From an uncultured Nitrospirota bacterium (GTDB lineage: Bacteria; Nitrospirota; Nitrospiria; Nitrospirales; UBA8639), in contig CAKZPV010000008.1 in NCBI GenBank assembly GCA_937139405.1, positions 1 through 64,000 of the forward strand: a DNA stretch of 64,000 nucleotides, written 5' to 3'. This document shows, piece after piece, positions 54,917 through 63,820 of this stretch. The position numbers were made by a program, and so were the translations under genes. Positions within the stretch are counted from its first letter, which is position 1, and each line of letters starts with the position of its first letter. The notes beneath the pieces are model-generated. The model was not told the DNA's origin, did no database searches, and worked only from the letters and a program-made list of their open reading frames with translations.

Positions 54917-56119
54917 ATGAAACACAGCCTCCTTCTCTTCTTCATTTCACTTGTATGGTTAAGCACTTCAGCATGTGGGGAACAGCCCTATTCATTTGTA
55001 GAGGATGAATATCAAACCGGTGTCGATGGCGACCGTTTGACCAATACGGTCGTGCAACAAATTAGGGATAGAGACGACGACAAACCTATCAATAGGTCCG
55101 CGCAAGGTGAAACAAGGCGGCCCCGTCAACAGCTTGCAAATACCCGAAAGCTCGTGATGCTGCCAGTGATGGATACGAAAAGAAATATGGTGTCCCACCA
55201 CATACCATTGCCTGCTGGTTGGAAGATTAATATTCCGAAAACAATTGAAGACCCACACATCATTGGACCAGATGGTATTCGGGTCTATTACCGTACAGGC
55301 GGATTCTACGCGTTCAGCCAAGATCTTCAGACGCAACAGATGTACGAAATGAGTGGACAGCCGATGCGTGCACCTCTGACCGCGAAGCAGATCGTGGAAC
55401 AAGAGTTAGTACCCACACTACGTAACGAAGGTATCCACTTTGTGAAACAATATCCGCTGCCGCAAATTGCTCACCGGAGTAAAGTCTACAGCAACAAGCT
55501 CTATAAGAGCATGCCCTCACAGAATAGTTTTGATGCTGTTGGATCGGAATGGACCGATAAAAACGGCACGTCTCTTCTGGTGATCGTTGATCAAAGTGTC
55601 AATAGTGGGCAAGGTTCAATTTTCTGGTCTTATGAATTAAAAGCTCTTGAGGCTCCGGAGAAACAGTTCGATACTGCCAAGAACGCCTTCATCTATGGCA
55701 TCGTAAATACTCAGGACAACCCTCAACAAATCCAAGCCTACAACGTAAGCGAGCAGCAGAAGTCAAAGCAAAGTTGGTCGCAACACAATGCACGGATGCA
55801 ACAAAACCAGCAGAACTTCGACCGGCAACAGCAGATACACCGAAGTACAAGCGATGCGATCAACAACTCGATTATGGGTACGTATCGTAGTCAACAGGAA
55901 GCTAGCAATCGAGGGCAACAGCAATTCAGAAACTATCTCAATGATGAGAATACGGTGACTAACCCATATGATGGTCAGCAATACCAGGTAGAATCAGGCG
56001 CCGACCAATACTGGATGAACCGTGACGGTGAGTCCATCCAAAGCAATGATGCTTTTTACAATCCAAACATGGACAACGGAGTGAACAATCAAGAATGGCA
56101 AAAGGTGCGGCCAGATTAG
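54917..56119 (+). CDS. Glutamine-rich lipoprotein, unknown function
   Basis: 400 residues with lipobox STSAC (C20). The central part contains an ordered domain (VSHHIPLPAGWKINIPKTIEDPHIIGPDGIRVYY through WSYELKALEAPEKQF). From about residue 275 on it is Gln/Asn/Ser-rich, then ends with YLNDENTVTNPYDGQQYQVESGADQYWMNRDGESIQSNDAFYNPN, a motif-like tail with Tyr-Trp-Asn and N-P-N. No known enzyme motif. Probably an outer-membrane or surface lipoprotein. One of the two 44-base repeats lies 65 bases before its ATG. Confidence 0.7.
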   Translation: MKHSLLLFFISLVWLSTSACGEQPYSFVEDEYQTGVDGDRLTNTVVQQIRDRDDDKPINRSAQGETRRPRQQLANTRKLVMLPVMDTKRNMVSHHIPLPAGWKINIPKTIEDPHIIGPDGIRVYYRTGGFYAFSQDLQTQQMYEMSGQPMRAPLTAKQIVEQELVPTLRNEGIHFVKQYPLPQIAHRSKVYSNKLYKSMPSQNSFDAVGSEWTDKNGTSLLVIVDQSVNSGQGSIFWSYELKALEAPEKQFDTAKNAFIYGIVNTQDNPQQIQAYNVSEQQKSKQSWSQHNARMQQNQQNFDRQQQIHRSTSDAINNSIMGTYRSQQEASNRGQQQFRNYLNDENTVTNPYDGQQYQVESGADQYWMNRDGESIQSNDAFYNPNMDNGVNNQEWQKVRPD

Positions 56120-56345
56120 GATCTTTTTCAGCAAAACTACCCTACGTTTTCTCACAAGCCAGTAGATATTCAGGCCCATCTTTCAATGTGATGAAAGATG
56201 AGCCTGATTCATTCGATGTGTTTTTAAACGTCAGTTCCAATAGCGAGAAATCAGTCAATGAAGCATTTCCTGAGCGGCTATTTGCATTGCGTTTTGCTTA
56301 TTTGGAAATGAAATATCGTGTCATCATGAAGATAGGCATCATCTC

Positions 56346-56389
56346 GGCTAGCCTTGTAACGAAAATCACAGACCAGGTACACTGCTTTA
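56346..56389. repeat. 44-base repeat, copy 2
   Basis: Ends 13 bases before the cytochrome c start at 56402. Differs from the copy at 54809-54852 at eight positions. When both are read in one frame (A-[NS]-L-V-[MT]-K-I-T-[AD]-Q-V-H-C-F), five differences fall in third and three in second codon positions. Confidence 0.75.
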
Positions 56390-56401
56390 GACAAGGATAC
56401 C

Positions 56402-57010
56402 ATGTTACGACGAATTAAATGGCTCTTCTTCTTGTGCGTCTTGTTGCTTATTGGGGGGGTCCTGGCTGTATTGTGGTTTCTGCCAGGTTCTTTCACGGCT
56501 AAGGGTACGCCACCTGCCTGGGAAATCAAAATCGCTCGGTTCATCCGCCACATGGCGACACCAAGTCATTTCCTCAAAATGTCCAATCCTATTCGTTCTT
56601 CTCCAGAGATCTTAGCGGAAGCTCAACACCATTTTGCCGACCATTGCGCCACCTGCCATGCCAATGATGGCAGTGGGAAAACGTCTATGGGGCCAAACTT
56701 TTATCCTCCAGTACCAGACCTTCGGGATCCAGTCATTCAATCTATGCAAGACGGAGAACTCTTTTACGTCATTCATTCAGGCATTCGTTTCACTGGCATG
56801 CCAGCCTGGGGGAAAGGACCTCCCGAAGAAGATCAAGAGAGCTGGAAGCTAGTTCTATTCATTCGTCATTTGCCTAATATTACACCCGAGGAAATTGCTC
56901 AAATGAAAAAAGATAATCCACTAACTCATGCTGAACGGGAACAACAAGAAATGCTTGACCAATTCTTATCTGGTGAAGACATAGAACCTGCGGCCCCACA
57001 CCATCACTAA
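56402..57010 (+). CDS. Membrane-anchored monohaem c-type cytochrome
   Basis: 202 residues. An uncleaved-looking N-terminal helix (about 7-28) anchors a cytochrome c domain with C82-A-T-C85-H86 and a likely axial methionine M133 in RFTGMPAWG. The tail is acidic and ends in three histidines (PHHH). AAGGA sits 6 bases before the ATG. Likely carries electrons in the periplasm; the partner is unknown. It is followed 24 bases later by the small OB-fold-like protein, probably as one operon. Confidence 0.9.
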   Translation: MLRRIKWLFFLCVLLLIGGVLAVLWFLPGSFTAKGTPPAWEIKIARFIRHMATPSHFLKMSNPIRSSPEILAEAQHHFADHCATCHANDGSGKTSMGPNFYPPVPDLRDPVIQSMQDGELFYVIHSGIRFTGMPAWGKGPPEEDQESWKLVLFIRHLPNITPEEIAQMKKDNPLTHAEREQQEMLDQFLSGEDIEPAAPHHH

Positions 57011-57034
57011 TCCAATTACACAAGGAGTAAGGAA

Positions 57035-57361
57035 ATGAAACCAATATGTCGCGTAGTTGTTCTAGCTTCTATGCTGATTCTTCCAGGATTTGTCTGGGGC
57101 CACGGAGATGCTGCCCATGTCATGGGAACCGTGACAGCTATGGAAGCGGACCATATAGTAGTACAAACAACAAAAGGCGATTCGGTATCTCTTGCTTTTC
57201 AGCCCAAGACGATTTTCCAACAAAATGGCATCCATAAAAAAGATGCTCGCCCACAAGTGGGTGACCGATTGATGGCCGAAGTTACGAAAAAAGGACTCCC
57301 AGAAAATCGAGACTGGGTCGCTACCGAAATTACATTTGGCACACCTAAGAAAAAACCTTAG
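57035..57361 (+). CDS. Small exported protein, DUF5666/OB-fold-like
   Basis: 108 residues: signal peptide ending at VWG-HGDAAH, then MGTVTAMEADHIVVQTTKGDSVSLAFQPKTIFQ, the strand pattern of small periplasmic OB-fold proteins (DUF5666 type), and a VGDRLMAEV turn. AAGGAG precedes the ATG. The short HGDAAH stretch at the mature N-terminus could bind a metal. It lies between cytochrome c and Slp genes; the role is unknown. Confidence 0.7.
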   Translation: MKPICRVVVLASMLILPGFVWGHGDAAHVMGTVTAMEADHIVVQTTKGDSVSLAFQPKTIFQQNGIHKKDARPQVGDRLMAEVTKKGLPENRDWVATEITFGTPKKKP

Positions 57362-57394
57362 GCTCAACTTTTCCACCTCTATGAGATCTCACCG

Positions 57395-58003
57395 ATGATT
57401 CATGTTAGCACTGTTCGAAAGCAACCCACACATTTTAGATTCATGCTGACAGTGACCGTTGGGCTTCTTACGCTTTTGGCAGGTTGTGCTCAACCGTATA
57501 AAGCGACCCTTCCCGCTGATCTCACCACTCAGGTCAATGACTCGTTGTCCTTTTCCCAAATCAAAGCATTTCCGGAGGAACATAAGGGAAAACTGGTCAT
57601 ACTCGGAGGGCAAATCCTTTCAGCCAAACGACTCACAGATTCTACGGAACTTATTATCCTTCACCTGCCACTGATCCAACAACGAGAACCCTCAACCGAA
57701 TTGACCCATTCTCAAGGTCGATACATTGCGTACCAACAGAAGTTCTTAGATCCTGCCACTGTTCCTTCCGGAACCCGAATTACTCTTGTGGGAGAACTAA
57801 CCGGATCAATCACTCAAAAACTCGATGAGACGGACTATCCCTACCCGACCCTCACCATCAAACAACTGAAGGTTTGGCCTACCCATGCAGAGTACCCACG
57901 CTATAGCCAACCATACCCCTATTGGGGACCCTATCCCTATGCTTATCCATTTTGGGGTCCACGAGGCCGTTTTTACGGCCACTATCCCTATGGTTATTGG
58001 TGA
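57395..58003 (+). CDS. slp: Slp-family outer-membrane lipoprotein
   Basis: 202 residues with lipobox LLAGC (C31) and the Slp domain: FSQIKAFPEEHKGKLVILGGQILSAKRLTDSTELIILHLPL, GRYIAYQQKFLDPATVPSGTRITLVGELTG. In E. coli, Slp is a starvation- and acid-induced outer-membrane lipoprotein. The C-terminus (about 170-202) is an unusual Tyr/Pro/Gly/Trp-rich tail (YPRYSQPYPYWGPYPYAYP). The ATG at 57395 is used; an internal Met at residue 17 could start a shorter signal. Confidence 0.8.
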   Translation: MIHVSTVRKQPTHFRFMLTVTVGLLTLLAGCAQPYKATLPADLTTQVNDSLSFSQIKAFPEEHKGKLVILGGQILSAKRLTDSTELIILHLPLIQQREPSTELTHSQGRYIAYQQKFLDPATVPSGTRITLVGELTGSITQKLDETDYPYPTLTIKQLKVWPTHAEYPRYSQPYPYWGPYPYAYPFWGPRGRFYGHYPYGYW

Positions 58004-58179
58004 GAGAGAAGACCGAAGAAAAGATAAATCGGATACAAGAGGAAAAACAGGCTTTAGTAGAAGAATAGCTGTAGCAGCTTATCAAAAAAAATGCTAAGAG
58101 AATGTTTCCATTCCCCTAGCAAAAATAAATAATGAAGCAAACAGACCTAGGCTTAAGAATTCTGCAGCATGAACACCTT

Positions 58180-59448
58180 TTACAGATGCTGAGGATCTAG
58201 TTCTGCTTCCGTTTCCATTGTCTGCTCACCCATCGCATGTTCGTTTGTAGGATGAGCCGCTATGGCCGACTCTTTTAGAGAAGATTCTAGTGGCTTCGCC
58301 CTTGACATATCGACCGCATTTTCTGGTGTTTGAACATCGACCGAAGGTTCAATGGAAGAGTCTTGCATCATACCCTCACCCATTAGGTGTTGTTCTCCCA
58401 TGAAGTGCTCATCCATGAATTCATGGTCTACTTCTTTGATGGGAAATTCCTTGGTAACTGGCACTGTCACCGCAAATTCCTTAGAAACTGGCTCATTTAC
58501 CGGAAATTGCTTGTTAAGCATCTGCCCAATTCCTTCAAACTCCTCAATTCCATTATCCCGGGCTTGAGAGGCTACTGCACCTTCAGGATGAAATGCACCA
58601 CTATCTTCATGATCATGCGTCATATCTTGTCGAGGGATATCTTCGACCAAAGGATCTATGGCCAGTTCAGCGGGAGAAGCTTCATCATTATCAATGCTTT
58701 CTTCAATGGCTGCTTCAACATTTCCTTCCCAGTTCTGTGTATCAAGTGACACAGGAATCACAAAAGTTGTACTGGAAAAATCAGCAACCAAGCCGACCGA
58801 ATCATCCCCGCCATCCAACATGAGAACAATATCCGTCCCAGGATTTTTCCATTCGGCCACCATGACCAAATGTCCGCGCTTCACCGCTTGTCCCCACAGA
58901 CTCGAATCATATTGATAGAGTGTATCTAGCCAGATTTCTTGCACAGATGTGGGTGCACCGTAGCTTCGGGTAATCCAATTTTTCACAGCATGGAAATCTT
59001 GAACAAATTCTACGGCATCCTCATGCTGCGGCTCAAACACATACTTTGCCTGACCTAAATGATTGTCATAAAAAGTATAAGTTAACGCAGCCTCAATCCC
59101 TTCGATTTGCGTATGGTAGGCTACCCGTTGTTCATAGTCGGCCAACACTGGTGACTGCAAATCCCATGAGGATTGGACTGGTTCATTCTCTTTTACTTCT
59201 TGGACACTCATGCCCCAGTCTGTAGTTCGCCGTTCAAACATTTGTGGCTGAGATGGCATCACCGTTTTTTGCATGACAGCCGCTTCAGCCTGGTGCTGAG
59301 TCGGCGCCATAAGCAAGTTGCCATTAGAGTCGCGATGCCGGGTAAAATGCAAATACTCCGAAGTACTCGCGGCATAACCCGTAGTCAAAAGTGATGTACC
59401 CAACAGCGCCACCGTGCTCATCAAGAAAAAATGTGTTTTCATAACCAT
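58180..59448 (-). CDS. Exported hypothetical protein with Met/His-rich tail
   Basis: About 422 residues. The signal peptide ends TTGYAAS. The N-terminal half has a domain of unknown type (FYDNHLGQAKYVFEPQHEDAVEFVQDFHAVKNWITRSYGAPTSVQEIWLD). The second half is acidic and includes a short repeat (QFPVNEPVSKEFAVTVPVTKEFPIKE). It is followed by a Met/His/Glu-rich stretch (EFMDEHFMGEQHLMGEGMM), reminiscent of metal-binding tails. AGGA is 8 bases before the ATG at 59448. Convergent with the Slp gene. Confidence 0.68.
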   Translation of the reverse strand: MVMKTHFFLMSTVALLGTSLLTTGYAASTSEYLHFTRHRDSNGNLLMAPTQHQAEAAVMQKTVMPSQPQMFERRTTDWGMSVQEVKENEPVQSSWDLQSPVLADYEQRVAYHTQIEGIEAALTYTFYDNHLGQAKYVFEPQHEDAVEFVQDFHAVKNWITRSYGAPTSVQEIWLDTLYQYDSSLWGQAVKRGHLVMVAEWKNPGTDIVLMLDGGDDSVGLVADFSSTTFVIPVSLDTQNWEGNVEAAIEESIDNDEASPAELAIDPLVEDIPRQDMTHDHEDSGAFHPEGAVASQARDNGIEEFEGIGQMLNKQFPVNEPVSKEFAVTVPVTKEFPIKEVDHEFMDEHFMGEQHLMGEGMMQDSSIEPSVDVQTPENAVDMSRAKPLESSLKESAIAAHPTNEHAMGEQTMETEAELDPQHL

Positions 59449-59608
59449 TCTCATTTTCCTCATGGTTCCTAATCGTTCAAAATGGCCCGAGGTCACCAGC
59501 ATACAAGCTATAGGCGAATCTCACCGCCATCTCTCATCAATCTATATACAATACTGTCGGTTATTGCTCGAAAAACTTTAGAGGACAAAAGGAAATTCTG
59601 GAAAAAGC

Positions 59609-60094
59609 TCAGCGCCGGGCTAGATTACCACCCCAATCCTCTCTACCACCAAACATAGAGCACGTGCGGATTTCAGCCCAATGGTCACGAATGTTGGCTA
59701 ACATCTGCAAATACCCCGAATACGTTGGGGGTTTCTGAATGAACCCATTCACGCCTAACCTGGCTGTTTGGAAGATATCCTTTGGGGATTTGGAAGTCGT
59801 CAGGATAACAATGGGAATACACGATAGAGTCAAATCTTTCTTCATTTCCGCTAGCACTTCTTCGCCGCTCACAAAAGGCATATTCAGGTCTAAAAGAATC
59901 ACACTAGGTCGAGGGGCGCCTTCCCGAGTTACATAAGTCCCTCGCCGGTATAAATAATCCAGCAAATCAATTCCATCGTAGAGAACTCGCAAGTTTTCCC
60001 CGATAGGCATTTCTTCCCAGGCTTCACGGATCATCTCACAATCATCTGGGTTGTCATCAACTAACAACACTGTATGAATAGGGTGCTCAAACAT
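59609..60094 (-). CDS. Stand-alone response regulator receiver protein (Rcp1-like)
   Basis: 161 residues: a CheY-like fold with acidic pair D13-D14 counted from the ATG (VDDNPDD), phospho-acceptor aspartate in VILLDLNMP, TTS signature in IVILTTSKSP and conserved lysine in GFIQKPP. The insertion between strand 2 and helix (YRRGTYVTREGAPRPS) is typical of Rcp1-type regulators that pair with phytochrome or bacteriophytochrome-like kinases. No output domain and no adjacent histidine kinase. The start is ATG at 60094, or GTG at 60097. Confidence 0.92.
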   Translation of the reverse strand: MFEHPIHTVLLVDDNPDDCEMIREAWEEMPIGENLRVLYDGIDLLDYLYRRGTYVTREGAPRPSVILLDLNMPFVSGEEVLAEMKKDLTLSCIPIVILTTSKSPKDIFQTARLGVNGFIQKPPTYSGYLQMLANIRDHWAEIRTCSMFGGREDWGGNLARR

Positions 60095-60277
60095 CACAAT
60101 CTCTTAGTTAGGATTTGTTTTTTTTCGTTCATGTAGACAAAAAGCACCAGGTATTCCTTGAAACAGAGGCACACGTCATCATGCTTATTTCGGTTCAATC
60201 AAGAGAAACTTGCGATAGAACAAGCGATAAGAAAAGAAACGTAAAATTTATTGAGGAATGAGGGAAATGGACAAGTT

Positions 60278-60913
60278 TTAGGCAGGAACAGCGAAACGTT
60301 TCCAAAGTTGCTCTGGAGCCAGAGACTCTTGCCCTATTTTCCAGGAAGAAGAGAGCTGCCGGGAATGCCACCAATGTAAGAGCGCATCCCAACCACTCAC
60401 CCGAATCACGTCAGAATCAACAACTTGACGATTCCAGGGTTGGTCCATGACAAAGACCCTAGCCCCTACCGTTTGATAGCTGTGCAAATGTTCGGGATGA
60501 TCATCAATTGCCAGAGTAATAGATTCGGGAATCTCGGTTTTTTCTTCCGTATGATACAGTGCGTCGAAAGGAAGCCGGTGAGCAGTTAACCATTTCAATG
60601 TCTGCGGACGCGAATAGGGGCGTCGCGCGGTCACAATAATAATACGGCACGTTCGATGAATCACTTCCAAGGCATACTTTGCTCCAGGGAATAATGGCAA
60701 TTGAGGAATGGATTCTTCATGAAATCGAGAAAAAATTTCTTCAATGAGAGACCGCTCAAATTCGCTTGAATCCAAACCACCTGCACTGCCATAGCGCCCA
60801 ACCGGCCAAGGACTTCCAGACAATTCTTCAAACAAGCGTTGCACTTCGGGTTCCGCTCTCCCTAAGACATTATCAATATCAACCGCAAAACAAGACCGAC
60901 GTACAGGCTTCAT
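60278..60913 (-). CDS. HAD-superfamily phosphatase, 5'-nucleotidase-like
   Basis: 211 residues with HAD motif I AVDIDNVLGRA (D12, D14), motif II IIIVTARRPYS and motif IV region LAIDDHPEH. The D-x-D-N-V form is shared with 5'(3')-deoxyribonucleotidases and COG5663-type proteins. The exact substrate is not evident. The ATG at 60913 follows a GGA at 8 bases. Single gene. Confidence 0.8.
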   Translation of the reverse strand: MKPVRRSCFAVDIDNVLGRAEPEVQRLFEELSGSPWPVGRYGSAGGLDSSEFERSLIEEIFSRFHEESIPQLPLFPGAKYALEVIHRTCRIIIVTARRPYSRPQTLKWLTAHRLPFDALYHTEEKTEIPESITLAIDDHPEHLHSYQTVGARVFVMDQPWNRQVVDSDVIRVSGWDALLHWWHSRQLSSSWKIGQESLAPEQLWKRFAVPA

Positions 60914-61134
60914 GAGTATCCATTTCTTCTAGCGAATGCAATGTAAGCTTTGTTCAATAGGAAAATAAATCTACGAATTTCCATGTATCTCGCTTCACCA
61001 TAAAAACATTGCCACATAAGAAGCAAGCATTCCATCACAACTAGCATACCGACAATCTCAAACAGAGGAGTCCTATCTACTCATGAATCAGAAAAAAGAA
61101 TACCAATGACTTGTTGAGAATAGAAGGCTAGTCT

Positions 61135-61944
61135 CTAGGGGCGTAAACCAGCAGTAAAAGAATGTGTCACTAAAGTCGTCCGAAGCGGTCGATTCGTCAG
61201 AGCCAAATAGGCTTTATTGATAGAGCCAACGGGTCGAACTTCCATAAGAAAAGGAGTTTCCCAGTCACCATCAGCCACATCAGGTTCTTCAGGAATGAGG
61301 ACTTTTCGGAAATGTTGTTCATAGGCTGCCAAAATTTTTAACGGGACACCACCTACCGTGCCTACATGTCCGTCGGCTGTCACTGTACCTGTCAGAACCG
61401 TTTCTTCATCAACCGGTTCATTCTTTGCTAGAGCCACTATATTTAATGCCGCCATCGCCGAAAGACTTTCTCCGTATAATGTCACCCCTGGGTAGGGCAA
61501 TTTAAATCGGACTGTCCAGGAATCTGGATTTAAACCAGCAGCATTTACCACTAAGTACAAGGCTTGAATGACAGACTGTTGTGCGTAAGGAGAAAATTTT
61601 CCAGGTGTCGATTGAAATTTTATATCTAATCCATCATGATCGCGACGTTGAAAAAATTCCAATTGAATTTCTGCCACAATTCCGATCGGCTCAGCGTTTT
61701 CATTCATTGTGGTCCCCAAAATGGGAATGTCCGTTCGGACATGCTTCAGAGGTGCTTCAAGACTTGAGGCTGCCGCACTTCCTAATGGCCAACTTAGTGA
61801 AACGACACCAAAAAAGACCAGAAAAAAGAAGAGAACAAATGGCGGAAGAATCCATGACGAATGAGCATAGCGAAAAGAAGGTGCTGGAGAATGCCAAAAA
61901 AAACGAAAGGAACGTTTACAGGACCATGCCGGAGATTGAACCAT
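61135..61944 (-). CDS. Membrane-anchored or exported Lon-type (S16) protease domain protein
   Basis: 269 residues. A basic N-terminus and a hydrophobic helix (about 32-53) place the rest outside the cytoplasm. Residues 85-225 match the Lon proteolytic domain: YGESLSAMAALNIVALAKNEPV carries S160 where Lon has the catalytic Ser of GPSAG, and TGTVTADGHVGTVGGVPLKILAAYEQHF carries K203, the second member of the Ser-Lys dyad. ATPase and substrate-recognition domains of Lon are absent. A strong AAGGAGG 7 bases before ATG confirms the start. It resembles YlbL/SdrC-like secreted S16 proteins, though without a PDZ domain. Confidence 0.8.
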   Translation of the reverse strand: MVQSPAWSCKRSFRFFWHSPAPSFRYAHSSWILPPFVLFFFLVFFGVVSLSWPLGSAAASSLEAPLKHVRTDIPILGTTMNENAEPIGIVAEIQLEFFQRRDHDGLDIKFQSTPGKFSPYAQQSVIQALYLVVNAAGLNPDSWTVRFKLPYPGVTLYGESLSAMAALNIVALAKNEPVDEETVLTGTVTADGHVGTVGGVPLKILAAYEQHFRKVLIPEEPDVADGDWETPFLMEVRPVGSINKAYLALTNRPLRTTLVTHSFTAGLRP

Positions 61945-62274
61945 CGGAGTCCTCCTTAATGACTTCTTGTTCCCCTTCGGTCTGACAAAATGGGAACTTA
62001 AGTCTCAGGAGGCTCAATACGTGTTACTTTTCCCTTTGGTTCAAGAAATTATCCAAACGTTAGTATGAATATTGTCCTTTCTCTGCTTCGGGCAAAAGCA
62101 CTGCCACTGCGTAACATTAATGTATCCTATAAGCCTGGCAATTATTCCAAATTGAAGGACGCGCCATTCTTGACTACAAGATCAAGAACAAAAATGAGAA
62201 GACCGATACTACCACTAAGAGCATAGTACGCATGATGCGTTAACAAACTTGCATTCTTCCCAGATTCACCCACT
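61945..62274. promoter_or_regulatory. Divergent intergenic region, S16 gene and HD-GYP gene
   Basis: About 330 bases between two divergent genes, so it should hold both promoters. No palindrome or riboswitch was recognised. A minus-strand frame at 62142-62738 is the antisense shadow of the HD-GYP gene. Confidence 0.4.
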
Positions 62275-63558
62275 ATGGCAAAAAAGCGCATTCCCATTGC
62301 ATTCGTAAAAGTAGGCATGTATCTCTGTGGGATCGATCGCTCTTGGCTAGACACACCATTCCTCAGACATCGATTTCTGATTGGTTCGCCTGCGGACCTT
62401 GCTAAATTACAACAAGCTGGCATCCAAGAAATCACAATAGATACAGACCGTGGAATTGATGACGTATCGACGGCGCAAGCCGAGAGCCAAGAAGACTCAC
62501 CCACTTCCGAAGCTGAGACACTAGCCCAAGTCAAAGCCAAGAAGACAATCCCTCCCGAAGTCGAACGGATCCAACAACTTCCTGATACCCTCAAAGGGAA
62601 ATCCTTGGGAGGAGAGCTCACCGCGATTACCCAAACGCGGCAATATATTCTGGAAGGCGTGCAAGATATTCTGGAGACGTTATCAAAGACCGGTGGGCTT
62701 GCCATTGAACAAGTCAATGATGTCACGCGATCAATCATGGCTGAGACGCTAGACCATGAAGAAGCCTATATCGCACTTATTCGTACAAGAGACTTTTCTC
62801 CTGCACTATACGATCACGCGTTAGCTGTGAGCACATTATCCGTGCTGCTTGCGCGCTCTATCGGTCTGGAAGACTCGGTGTGCCAAAACTTAGCCACGGC
62901 TGGTCTCCTTCATGATGCCGGCCATGCAAAAATTCCAGAAGCGAAACAGAAACCACTTCATGAATTATCTCAATCAGAATTAAAAATCTATCAATCTCAC
63001 CCCAAACGCGGTCTGGATTTCTTGATGGAGCAGGCCACATTGCCCGAACAGGTCCAAACATATATTCGGGAGCATCATGTCGCCTTGGATGGATCTGGGT
63101 ATCCAACAGATATTGATCCGGCCACAATTGAACCAGCTAGCCGTATCCTACGCCTCGTAGATGAATATGATGAGCTGTTAAGTGGTCATCAAAGTGGAAA
63201 GCCTGAAACGGTCCGTGTAGCCCTTCAAACCTTATATCAACGAGGAAAGAAAGGGGCGTTGGATGGAGCGTTGGTCGGCAAATTCATTAACCTCATCGGG
63301 ATCTATCCAACGTACAGCTTAGTCGAACTCAGCACGGGTGAACGTGGTATTGTCACGGCCAACTCTCGAGAAAATCTACTTCATCCCACAATATTGCTCA
63401 TTCAAGATGCAGCTCATCAACCGCTACCCGAACCAATCCCGTTTAATTTCTCCATATTGGAAACGGATACTTCAAGCCCCAAGATTGTCAAAATTTTAGT
63501 CCCGGACGAAGTAGGCATTCACCTCGATACCGCTTTAGAGGATTGGGTGACCTTGTAG
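62275..63558 (+). CDS. HD-GYP domain protein with N-terminal DUF3391
   Basis: 427 residues. An N-terminal DUF3391 segment (IPIAFVKVGMYLCGIDRSWLDTPFLRHRFLI) precedes a linker and the HD-GYP domain: YDHALAVSTLSVLLA, HD pair H213-D214 in LLHDAGHAKIP, HH at 267-268, and LDGSGYP at 271-277. HD-GYP proteins hydrolyse cyclic-di-GMP to GMP and so lower this second messenger; the intact HD and GYP motifs suggest activity. No receiver domain. The ribosome site is weak. Confidence 0.9.
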   Translation: MAKKRIPIAFVKVGMYLCGIDRSWLDTPFLRHRFLIGSPADLAKLQQAGIQEITIDTDRGIDDVSTAQAESQEDSPTSEAETLAQVKAKKTIPPEVERIQQLPDTLKGKSLGGELTAITQTRQYILEGVQDILETLSKTGGLAIEQVNDVTRSIMAETLDHEEAYIALIRTRDFSPALYDHALAVSTLSVLLARSIGLEDSVCQNLATAGLLHDAGHAKIPEAKQKPLHELSQSELKIYQSHPKRGLDFLMEQATLPEQVQTYIREHHVALDGSGYPTDIDPATIEPASRILRLVDEYDELLSGHQSGKPETVRVALQTLYQRGKKGALDGALVGKFINLIGIYPTYSLVELSTGERGIVTANSRENLLHPTILLIQDAAHQPLPEPIPFNFSILETDTSSPKIVKILVPDEVGIHLDTALEDWVTL

Positions 63559-63820
63559 AAATCGGCTCCGCCAAGCCGCAAGATTGCCTCACCATTCTTG
63601 CTCTGATGCATCACGCTACTTCCTAAAACCATCTATAGCGTCCGTATCCCTAGAGTCGAGAGCAGACACAGGTTTCGGCGTTCGAATCCGAATTTTACTT
63701 GTCGTTTAAAGAAAGGCTTCGATTAGCCTCGAGTTCATACAGACCTTCGAGATGCCTACAGATCTGGTAGTCCAACCTATCACGTCTTCGAAAGAATTGA
63801 AGAAGATCAGCGAAACGTAT
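63559..63820. other. Convergent intergenic region, nothing recognised
   Basis: About 260 bases between the HD-GYP gene and the end of the dehydrogenase fragment. A GTTCGAATCC stretch at 63680 recalls a tRNA T-loop, but no surrounding arms fold, so no tRNA is called. Confidence 0.4.

Noticed and set aside
56095-56418. 107-codon plus-strand frame between the lipoprotein and cytochrome c genes
   Set aside because: Overlaps both neighbours and lacks a ribosome site; only the 44-base repeat inside it shows a possible coding relic, reported separately.
62142-62738. 198-codon open frame on the minus strand
   Set aside because: Entirely antisense to the 5' part of the HD-GYP gene, which has clear domain motifs; no family similarity or ribosome site.
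63672-63695. tRNA T-arm-like sequence (GTTCGAATCC)
   Set aside because: The five-base stem closes a nine-base loop, not seven, and no acceptor, D or anticodon arm can be found around it.
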